Below, in pieces: positions 1 to 5,693 of a stretch of 6,036 nucleotides of DNA. The position numbers and the translations under genes were made by a program. Every line of letters starts with the position of its first letter. Positions within the stretch are counted from its first letter, which is position 1. Where the stretch lies: positions 1 to 6,036 of the forward strand of contig JAHFBY010000132.1 of the NCBI GenBank assembly GCA_023249835.1, written 5' to 3'. Source of the DNA: Elusimicrobiota bacterium. Lineage in GTDB: Bacteria > Elusimicrobiota > Elusimicrobia > 2-02-FULL-39-32. Under the pieces are notes generated by a model. That model saw only the letters and a list, made by a program, of their open reading frames with translations, did not search any database and had not been told where the DNA came from.

Positions 1-768
1 CAACGCGTTGCCGCAAAACCAACCGATTCGCCAACCGGTCATATTGTAAGTCTTAGAGCAGGTATGAATTTCAATGCCCACCTCGCGCGCTCCGGGAACC
101 GACAAAAAAGATATGGGCGGCGCGCCAAAATAAAGTTCAGAGTAAGCTGCGTCGTGCGCCACTAAAAAATTATATTTTTGGGCCAGCGCCACCACTTTTT
201 TAAAGTATTTAAAATCCATGACAGAAGAGGTCGGGTTGTTAGGAGAATTTAAAAACATTATCTTAGCTTTGGCGAGGATATTGGGCGGAATTTTATCTAA
301 GTCCGGCAAAAAATTGTTTTCTTTTTTTAACGGCATGAAATACGGCTTGCCACCCGCAAATATGGTTCCCGTATAATAAACCGGATAGCCTGGGTTAGGG
401 ACCAGCACCACGTCCCCCCGGTCAACGAACCCTAAATGTAAATGGGAAATAGCGTCTTTAGAGCCCATAGCAGCATGCACTTCGCTGTCTGGATCAAGCT
501 TCACTTTAAAGCGCTCAAAATACCAATTTGCCACGGCTAACCGAAACTCCTTAAGGCCGGAACCAATCGGATAGTGATGAAATTTACCTTCCGTTGCAGC
601 TTGTTTGGCCGCTTCCACGATATGTTGAGGCGTAGGCAAATCAGGATCGCCTATACCTAATGAAATCACATCTTTGCCGTCCGCTAAAGCTTGACGTTTT
701 AATTTATCCAGATCCGCGAACGGATATGGCGGCAACGCGTTATATTTTTGACTCCTGGTCGGCAACAT
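1..768 (-). CDS. dapL: LL-diaminopimelate aminotransferase, N-terminal 256 residues (3' end outside window)
   Basis: DapL is a cytosolic PLP enzyme (fold type I, aminotransferase class I/II) that converts tetrahydrodipicolinate to LL-diaminopimelate in one step with glutamate as donor. The frame from ATG at 768 is open to the left edge. Signatures in order are LPPYPFADLDKLK near the N terminus, LGIGDPDLPTP (37-47), HHYPIGSG, GSKDAISHL (102-110), PNPGYPVY (124-131), FLNSPNNPT (173-180), HDAAYSE with D206 and Y209 contacting the cofactor, and SKTYNMTGWRIG with the Schiff-base lysine K239. The N terminus and the GIGDPDLPTP and PNPGYPVY patterns fit the short bacterial DapL type found in Desulfovibrio and Moorella (about 385-390 residues), so roughly 130 residues should lie beyond the window. 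Other class I aminotransferases are possible, but the operon context with lysA, dapF, dapA and dapB strongly favours DapL. Confidence 0.93.
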   Translation of the reverse strand, partial: MLPTRSQKYNALPPYPFADLDKLKRQALADGKDVISLGIGDPDLPTPQHIVEAAKQAATEGKFHHYPIGSGLKEFRLAVANWYFERFKVKLDPDSEVHAAMGSKDAISHLHLGFVDRGDVVLVPNPGYPVYYTGTIFAGGKPYFMPLKKENNFLPDLDKIPPNILAKAKIMFLNSPNNPTSSVMDFKYFKKVVALAQKYNFLVAHDAAYSELYFGAPPISFLSVPGAREVGIEIHTCSKTYNMTGWRIGWFCGNAL

Positions 769-1129
769 TGGTCTCTCCTTTAAAAAAAACAGCCCAAACG
801 CAGATCATAAGCGTTAAAGTAATCACGAAAGCAATCAAGTTTCCAACAAAACCTTCAAAAATACCTTGTTCATAGGGGTACCCGACCCAACCGTAATCCG
901 CTAATGTTTTTTGTTTGCACAAGACCATTAACGCCGGTCCAATTTTTATAAATAGACCCCCTCCAAACACCAGTAAAGTCCACAAGAGCCAAAAGAGCGC
1001 GCCCAAAACAAAAATGACCGTAACGATCATGCCCCCAACGTGCGCCGGGTCGTAGATAGGCTCGCTGGAAAAATCATCCTCCTCTACCGTTTGCGCCAAC
1101 TCCCGCCAAATAATCTGTAAAATGTTCAT
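740..1129 (-). CDS. Small membrane protein of unknown function, two predicted TM helices
   Basis: I do not recognise a family for this 129-residue protein. A polar, acidic N terminus (about 1-30, with EEDDF at 16-20) precedes a hydrophobic segment at about 34-61 rich in Val, Leu, Phe and Trp. A loop at about 62-93 contains KQKTLADYGW and GYPYEQGIFEGF. A second hydrophobic segment runs from about 94 to 116, followed by a short charged tail. No cysteine pair, metal site or signal-peptidase site stands out. The Gly/aromatic loop looks like something under constraint. It is probably a real gene: it starts in an ATGA overlap with the FAH stop, the frame is open throughout, and its last 29 bases overlap dapL and carry the dapL ribosome-binding site. 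It has no clear Shine-Dalgarno of its own, consistent with coupling to the FAH gene. Nothing shows a role in lysine synthesis. Confidence 0.75.
   Translation of the reverse strand: MNILQIIWRELAQTVEEDDFSSEPIYDPAHVGGMIVTVIFVLGALFWLLWTLLVFGGGLFIKIGPALMVLCKQKTLADYGWVGYPYEQGIFEGFVGNLIAFVITLTLMICVWAVFFKGETNVADQESKI
775..780 (-). promoter_or_regulatory. Ribosome-binding site of dapL
   Basis: AAGGAG with a 6-base spacer to the ATG at 768. It lies inside the end of the upstream membrane-protein gene and is the best Shine-Dalgarno in the window, fixing the dapL start despite the 29-base overlap. Confidence 0.85.
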
Positions 1130-1884
1130 GCTTTGCGCACGCTGTTACGCAAAAATCCAATGCCTTGAATGCTGACGTCCACTAAATCGCCAGGCTGCAT
1201 GGGCCCTATGCCCGGAGGCGTGCCAGTGCTGATGATGTCTCCGGGCTCCAAGGTCATGACCTGAGAGATAAATGAAACGAGTTCATAAACCGGAAAAATC
1301 ATTTGGGACGTGTCTCCGCTTTGTTTGCGCTCTCCGTTTAAATAGGTTTCAATATGGGCCGACCGCGGATCCAAATCCGTAACGATCCATGGACCCACGG
1401 GAGTAAACGTGTCAAACCCTTTAGCGCGCCCCCATTGCCCGTCCTTTTTTTGTAAATCGCGGGCGGTCACGTCATTAACGCAAGTGAACCCTAAAATAAA
1501 ATCCGGCGCTTGATCGGCGTTAACGTCTTTAGCTCTTTTTTTTATCACCACGCCCAGTTCCCCTTCATAGTCCACCCGCTCAGACATCTTAGGGACAACA
1601 ATTTCCTCCCCTGGACTAAGAATACTGCTCGGCGGTTTAAAAAAAAGCACGGGTTCGCTGGGAAGATCATGCTTCATTTCCAAGACGTGTTGGCGGTAAT
1701 TTAGGCCAACGTTCACTATTTTTGTTGGGCACGCCGGCGCCAAAAACTTCACTTCCGTAAAAGGGTGGGGGTCGCCTTCCAATTCAAAAGAGTCAAAAGG
1801 GTCGGGCGAGATAGCCTGGACCGCATGGTTTTCGACTAACCCGTAACTGATTTCACCCTCGTATTGAAAACGACAAAAAATCAT
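1126..1884 (-). CDS. Fumarylacetoacetate hydrolase (FAH) family protein
   Basis: This 252-residue protein is a complete FAH-superfamily enzyme with a short N-terminal domain of the HpaG/Rv2993c (DUF2437-like) type (about 1-50), then the catalytic fold. Visible signatures are VGLNYRQH (59-66), LFFKPPSS (80-87), DYEGELGVVI with metal ligands E107 and E109, VNDVTARDLQ with the third ligand D138, AKGFDTFTPVGP (154-165) and STGTPPGIGP (219-228). The family uses Mg2+ or Mn2+ to cleave or isomerise 2-oxo (acylpyruvate-like) acids. Members include acylpyruvate hydrolases, oxaloacetate decarboxylases and 2-hydroxyhepta-2,4-dienedioate isomerases, so the substrate cannot be read from sequence. It overlaps dapB by four bases (ATGA) and the next gene in the same way, so it is translationally coupled within the DAP operon. 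A role in pyruvate, oxaloacetate or dicarboxylate side-product handling is speculative. The protein should be cytosolic; no signal peptide is seen. Confidence 0.92.
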   Translation of the reverse strand: MIFCRFQYEGEISYGLVENHAVQAISPDPFDSFELEGDPHPFTEVKFLAPACPTKIVNVGLNYRQHVLEMKHDLPSEPVLFFKPPSSILSPGEEIVVPKMSERVDYEGELGVVIKKRAKDVNADQAPDFILGFTCVNDVTARDLQKKDGQWGRAKGFDTFTPVGPWIVTDLDPRSAHIETYLNGERKQSGDTSQMIFPVYELVSFISQVMTLEPGDIISTGTPPGIGPMQPGDLVDVSIQGIGFLRNSVRKA

Positions 1885-2678
1885 TTCACTTTAGATGGCT
1901 GCAAAACATTTTGCATGGAATATAAACCCGGCCCCTTTCCACTGAGCCAAACAGCGGCGCGGAGCGCGCCGCCCGCAAAAGCGTCGCGCGAAGAGGCTTG
2001 ATGCACGAGCTCAATTTTTTCTCCAGACCCAACAAAAAGAACGTGATGTTCTCCAACAATATCGCCGGCGCGCACCGCATGGATTCCAATTTCTTGGGGA
2101 GAGCGCGCGCCAAGCTCGCCTTTGCGCCCGTATACAAAATTCTTCTCTGAACGGCCAAAAGCGTCGGCAACCGATTTTGCCAACGCTAACGCCGTGCCCG
2201 AAGGCGCATCTTTTTTTTGATTATGATGAGATTCAATAATTTCAACATCATATAACGGAAGCCTTTGGGCCACCAGCGCCGCGACTTCAAGGAGCAAGTT
2301 CACGCCCACGCTCATGTTAGGCGAAATTAAAACCGGCGTTCGCTCGGCATATTTTTTAATTTTTATTTTTTGGGCCGGATTAAAACCCGTAGTGCCGATC
2401 ACAATACCGGTCTTTTTCCAATCGCAGATCAGGCGCAAATGACCAAGCGTCGCCATAGGCGTAGAGAAATCAATTAAAACATCGCATTTATTTTGAAAGG
2501 TTGAAAGGTCCGAAACGATCTTGAGACTGCCGTTTAAAACCGTTTCTCCCAAAGCCGAATTATTCAAAGACTCCAAAGCCCCTGCCACTTCCAGTTCGGG
2601 AAACTGTTTTGACAATTGCAGGATTTGGCCGCCCATACGGCCAGCCGCGCCGCAAACAACAACTCTAATTTTTTTAAT
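1881..2678 (-). CDS. dapB: 4-hydroxy-tetrahydrodipicolinate reductase, probable ATT start
   Basis: DapB reduces the DapA product to tetrahydrodipicolinate with NAD(P)H. Started at ATT (2678) the protein has 265 residues, the usual size, and reads MKKIRVVVCGAAGRMG, giving the intact dinucleotide-binding GxxGxxG (G10, G13, G16). Further signatures are DFSTP (70-74), GTTGF (95-99), SPNMSVGVN (119-127), ESHHNQKKDAPSGTA with catalytic H151 and K155 (149-163), and VRAGDIVGEHHV. No in-frame ATG, GTG, TTG or CTG exists between the upstream stop (2865-2867, inside dapA) and the ATG at 2636. Starting at 2636 would remove the first beta strand and most of the nucleotide loop. The ATT has a Shine-Dalgarno match at correct spacing. 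The stop overlaps the FAH gene start as ATGA. Identity is near certain; the exact start codon is inferred. Confidence 0.95.
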   Translation of the reverse strand: MKKIRVVVCGAAGRMGGQILQLSKQFPELEVAGALESLNNSALGETVLNGSLKIVSDLSTFQNKCDVLIDFSTPMATLGHLRLICDWKKTGIVIGTTGFNPAQKIKIKKYAERTPVLISPNMSVGVNLLLEVAALVAQRLPLYDVEIIESHHNQKKDAPSGTALALAKSVADAFGRSEKNFVYGRKGELGARSPQEIGIHAVRAGDIVGEHHVLFVGSGEKIELVHQASSRDAFAGGALRAAVWLSGKGPGLYSMQNVLQPSKVK

Positions 2679-2684
2679 GACGCG

Positions 2685-2690
2685 CCCCCT
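2685..2690 (-). promoter_or_regulatory. Ribosome-binding site for the non-ATG dapB start
   Basis: AGGGGG begins on the last base of the dapA stop codon and is followed by a 6-base spacer and then ATT at 2678. GGGGG can pair with the anti-Shine-Dalgarno CCUCC using one G-U pair. Its spacing is right for the ATT and far too long (over 45 bases) for the first in-frame ATG at 2636, so it helps choose the start. Confidence 0.6.
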
Positions 2691-3577
2691 TATTTTAATA
2701 AACCGTACTTCTTCATCTCGTGCACCAGCTTCTTCTTGCTTTCGGGCAAAAGCGGGGTAAGCGGCAACCTTAGCTCGCCCGAAGCCATGCGCATTAGCTC
2801 CATGGCGGTTTTTATGGGCGAAGGGTTGGTTTCCACAAACAGAGCCTGCACTAAGGGAAGCATTTTATAATGCAGCGCTTGCGCCTGCTTGATATTGCCT
2901 TTAAAAAATTGCCGGCACATATCGCTAACGTCGCGCGGCGCAATATTGGCCAACACTGAAATCACGCCCACGGCCCCTACCGCGAGCAAAGGCAAACTGA
3001 GCGAGTCTTCCCCGCTTAAAAGCATAAAATCCTTATGTCCCCGCAAAGCGGACGCAATTTCGCTCGCCTGGTCCAAACTGCCGGAGGATTCTTTAATTCC
3101 CAAAATATTTTTATTGCTTTCCACTAAACGGACCACGGTCGCCGGCAGCATGTTAACCGCGGTTCGACCCGGTATGTTATAAATAATGATCGGAATAGAA
3201 ACCGTATGCGCAATTTTAGAAAAATGTTCGAACATCCCTTGCTGGGTCGGCTTATTGTAGTAGGGAACAATCACTAGCGCTGCGTCCACTCCAACCGTTT
3301 GCGCGTGGCGGGTAAGCTCAATGGCCTCTTGGGTGGAATTAGATCCGCTACCGGCAATCACTGCTATCCGTCCTTTGGCCTGGTCCACGACAATTTCTAA
3401 TACTCGTTCATGTTCCCAGTGAGAAAGAGTGGCGGATTCGCCGGTACTCCCGCAAGGCACTACGGCAACCGTGCGGTTAGCAATTTGAAAATCAACCAGC
3501 TCCCGCAAACGTTTTTCATCGATGGCGCCGCTCTTAAATGGAGTGATGAGGGCAGTGCATGAACCTCGAATTAACAT
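2690..3577 (-). CDS. dapA: 4-hydroxy-tetrahydrodipicolinate synthase
   Basis: DapA condenses pyruvate and aspartate-4-semialdehyde into 4-hydroxy-tetrahydrodipicolinate, the committed step of the DAP branch. It is a cytosolic class I aldolase-like TIM barrel, typically a tetramer. The 295 residues match the family. Key residues in E. coli-like numbering are T45 in GSTGES (43-48), Y107 in PYYNKP, Y133 in IIIYNIPGR, R138 (aspartate-semialdehyde carboxylate binding) and the Schiff-base lysine K162 in GIKESSG. The catalytic-triad position usually held by T44 is a serine, a conservative change that keeps the hydroxyl. The start is supported by AGGAG six bases upstream and by the typical N terminus with ALITPF at residues 9-14. 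The stop is 11 bases before the inferred dapB start. In many bacteria this enzyme is lysine-inhibited; that cannot be judged here. Confidence 0.98.
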   Translation of the reverse strand: MLIRGSCTALITPFKSGAIDEKRLRELVDFQIANRTVAVVPCGSTGESATLSHWEHERVLEIVVDQAKGRIAVIAGSGSNSTQEAIELTRHAQTVGVDAALVIVPYYNKPTQQGMFEHFSKIAHTVSIPIIIYNIPGRTAVNMLPATVVRLVESNKNILGIKESSGSLDQASEIASALRGHKDFMLLSGEDSLSLPLLAVGAVGVISVLANIAPRDVSDMCRQFFKGNIKQAQALHYKMLPLVQALFVETNPSPIKTAMELMRMASGELRLPLTPLLPESKKKLVHEMKKYGLLK

Positions 3578-3583
3578 GAAATT

Positions 3584-3588
3584 CTCCT
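3584..3588 (-). promoter_or_regulatory. Ribosome-binding site of dapA
   Basis: AGGAG in the 25-base dapF-dapA gap, with a 6-base spacer to the ATG at 3577. It is a clean Shine-Dalgarno match and fixes the dapA start. Confidence 0.8.
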
Positions 3589-3602
3589 ATGCAGTAAAAT
3601 AA

Positions 3603-4442
3603 TTATACGAGTTGAAGATTTCCGGTAAAGCAGACTTTAACGGCCCCTTCCAAATAAACCTCAGTGAACGGATCCCCCGGAGGAAGAGGTTCAACCTCGC
3701 TTTGAAAGTTTTTTTGAAAATGTACGGTCAAGTTTTCGCCTCCCCGAGTTTTACAGGTTACCGGAGTTTGTGTCATGCCCTTGGCCGCGCAAATAAGCGA
3801 AGAAGCAATCGCGCCGGTGCCGCAAGCTAAGGTCTCCTGCTCTACTCCCCGTTCATAGGTGCGCAAAGAAATATTGTTTTTATCGTGAACCAACACAAAG
3901 TTCGCGTTTGCGCCCGCAGGAGCAAACTCTTTATGGAACCGAATGGTCTTGCCCAACTCTTCCACATCAACCTTTTCGATATCGCTCACCATAAGCACAG
4001 TGTGCGGAACCCCGCTATTAATAAAAGAGACGTTAAACTCTTTGCCGGGATCCAAACGGATGGGAAAATCCAAGCGCAAATCCTTAGGCGGCGTAATTTT
4101 AAGTTTCACCGACCTTTCTAAAATCTCCGCCTCCACTACGCCCGCGTCGGTAACAAAGCTCATTTTTTGCGGCGCTGCTTTTAACAAGTATGCGAACTGG
4201 GCTATGCAGCGCGCGCCGTTGCCGCACATTTCCGCGCGGCTGCCGTCAGAGTTATAGTAATGCATGCGAAAATTGGCAACGTCGGACTCCTCCAACACCA
4301 ACAGCCCGTCCGCGCCAATAGAAAACTTGCGCACGCACAGCTCTTTGGCTAAAGGTGAAAAATCTTTGGGCAACTGGTCCTTACGGTTGTCCACGACTAC
4401 GAAATCGTTTCCGCCTCCGGTCATTTTATAGAAATTGATCAT
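3603..4442 (-). CDS. dapF: Diaminopimelate epimerase
   Basis: This cofactor-independent epimerase converts LL-diaminopimelate to meso-diaminopimelate with a two-cysteine acid/base pair. From the ATG at 4442 the protein has 279 residues, the normal length. It begins with the family signature FYKMTGGGNDF. The two catalytic cysteines are in the conserved contexts EMCGNGARC (C73) and ETLACGTGA (C207). Other conserved segments are FSIGADG, NSDGSRAEMC, NSGVPH, GANANFV and RTYERGVE. An alternative GTG start at 4454 adds four residues (MKNN) and overlaps lysA by 11 bases. The ATG is preferred because homologues begin close to this residue and GGTGA lies 8 bases upstream. dapF sits 1 base after lysA and 25 bases before dapA, and its product feeds LysA. 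Confidence 0.97.
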   Translation of the reverse strand: MINFYKMTGGGNDFVVVDNRKDQLPKDFSPLAKELCVRKFSIGADGLLVLEESDVANFRMHYYNSDGSRAEMCGNGARCIAQFAYLLKAAPQKMSFVTDAGVVEAEILERSVKLKITPPKDLRLDFPIRLDPGKEFNVSFINSGVPHTVLMVSDIEKVDVEELGKTIRFHKEFAPAGANANFVLVHDKNNISLRTYERGVEQETLACGTGAIASSLICAAKGMTQTPVTCKTRGGENLTVHFQKNFQSEVEPLPPGDPFTEVYLEGAVKVCFTGNLQLV

Positions 4443-4443
4443 A

Positions 4444-5676
4444 TTATTTTTCACCGCGAATAAGGTCCTTTAAACTTTCTCGTTTACGAATAATTTTCCA
4501 ATATTTGCCATCCGCCATCACTTCCGCAACTCGCGGCCTGGAATTATACTGTGAACTCATGGCAAAACCATACGCGCCGGCGCTTAAAATCGCCAGGTAC
4601 TCGCCACACTTGGGAAACGGAATTTTACGTTGACGCGCAAAATAATCGCCGGACTCGCATATTGGCCCCACCACGTCCACCACTCTTTGCGCCCGCCTGT
4701 CTTGTACCAAAGGGGTAATTTCGTGATAGGCGTCATATAGGGCAGGCCGCGCCAAATCATTCATGGCCGCGTCCACGATCACAAACGTTTTTTCTCCTGC
4801 CTCTTTGCGATAGAGCACTTGGGTTACGAGGATTCCGGAATTGCCCACCATGAAGCGCCCCGGTTCAAACAATAATGTTAAGGGCCGCTCCCGCAAGAGG
4901 GGGGTCAAGGCCAAGGCTAAGTCCTGGGGCGTGGGCGGAACCTCTTTATCGTAAGTTATCCCTAAACCGCCGCCAATATCCAAGGTCTTTAAAACAATTC
5001 CCTGTTTTGCAAGCTTATCGATAAAATCTAAAAGAATTGTTAACAACTCAACGTATGGTTTAACCGAGGTAATTTGCGAGCCGATATGGGCCTGGAGCCC
5101 ATGGAGTTCAATGTTGTGCAGTTTTTTCGCATTTTTATAAACGTCCAAAAGAGTGTTCTTATGTATACCGAACTTATTTTCCTGTTTACCGGTGGTGATA
5201 TGATGGTGCGTATCGGCTTCAACGTTTGGGTTCACGCGAATAGCTACGCGCGCTTTCTTTTTCATTACCCCTGCCACTTCATTTAAAACGTTCAACTCTT
5301 CGGACGACTCCACGTTAAACATTAATATCCCTGCGCGCAACGCGTAGCGCATTTCATCCTTTGTTTTGCCCACTCCGGAAAAAACGATTTTTTTTGCCCT
5401 GAAGCCGGAAGCCAAAGCGCGGTAAAGTTCGCCCCCTGACACGATGTCGGTTCCGGCCCCGGCAACTGCCAATGTTCGAGCAACTGAGAGGTTGCTGTTA
5501 GCCTTAAGGGCATAGCAGATCAAGTGCGGCAAACTATTGAACGCCTGATCAAACAGCTTAAAGTTGTCTAAAATGCGGTTTTTGCTATAAATGTAGACCG
5601 GCGTGCCGACTTTTTCAACTATATCTCGAACCAAAACGTCTTCTACCTGAAATTGATTTCTCTTAAATGTGAACAT
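4444..5676 (-). CDS. lysA: Diaminopimelate decarboxylase
   Basis: This cytosolic PLP enzyme (fold type III, alanine-racemase-like barrel plus beta domain) decarboxylates meso-diaminopimelate to L-lysine, the last step of the pathway. The 410 residues match the usual family length. Visible landmarks are CYALKAN with the Schiff-base lysine K58, HIGSQ around H197, the phosphate-binding loop DIGGGLGI (233-240), EPGR (271-274), VDAAMNDLARPALY (301-314), CESGD with the active-site cysteine C340 and E341, and AYGFAMSSQYNSRPR with Y377 near the C terminus. The start is well fixed: an in-frame TAA directly precedes the ATG, and the next residues match the family N terminus. No Shine-Dalgarno motif is seen in the AT-rich 17-base gap after the HAD gene. 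dapF begins 1 base after the stop (or overlaps by 11 bases if its GTG is used). Confidence 0.98.
   Translation of the reverse strand: MFTFKRNQFQVEDVLVRDIVEKVGTPVYIYSKNRILDNFKLFDQAFNSLPHLICYALKANSNLSVARTLAVAGAGTDIVSGGELYRALASGFRAKKIVFSGVGKTKDEMRYALRAGILMFNVESSEELNVLNEVAGVMKKKARVAIRVNPNVEADTHHHITTGKQENKFGIHKNTLLDVYKNAKKLHNIELHGLQAHIGSQITSVKPYVELLTILLDFIDKLAKQGIVLKTLDIGGGLGITYDKEVPPTPQDLALALTPLLRERPLTLLFEPGRFMVGNSGILVTQVLYRKEAGEKTFVIVDAAMNDLARPALYDAYHEITPLVQDRRAQRVVDVVGPICESGDYFARQRKIPFPKCGEYLAILSAGAYGFAMSSQYNSRPRVAEVMADGKYWKIIRKRESLKDLIRGEK
4451..4455 (-). promoter_or_regulatory. Probable ribosome-binding site of dapF
   Basis: GGTGA lies inside the last codons of lysA, 8 bases before the ATG at 4442. 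It supports the ATG over the GTG at 4454, because the GTG is itself part of this motif. The match to the anti-Shine-Dalgarno sequence is only moderate. Confidence 0.45.
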
Positions 5677-5693
5677 TTATTTATTTTATCATT

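Noticed and set aside
1886..2170. Minus-strand frame of 94 codons inside dapB
   Set aside because: It is an out-of-frame shadow of dapB, whose own frame carries all the family motifs through this stretch.
2634..2636. ATG at 2636 as the dapB start
   Set aside because: It would delete the first beta strand and most of the GxxGxxG loop that are perfectly encoded just upstream.
2669..2675. Run of seven A near the dapB start as a programmed frameshift site
   Set aside because: No ATG, GTG or TTG in any frame between the dapA stop and this run would make use of a slip, and the frame downstream is already correct.
3578..3602. dapF-dapA gap as a terminator or promoter
   Set aside because: The 25 bases hold a ribosome-binding site but no stem-loop with a T-run and no convincing promoter pair.
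660..4257. Several plus-strand open frames of about 64-104 codons (for example 2616-2870, 2889-3182, 3943-4257)
   Set aside because: All lie opposite well-supported minus-strand enzymes, have no recognisable domains and are the expected antisense shadows of conserved coding sequence.
4452..4454. GTG at 4454 as the dapF start
   Set aside because: It adds four residues not typical of the family and overlaps the best ribosome-binding motif; not impossible, only less likely than ATG at 4442.
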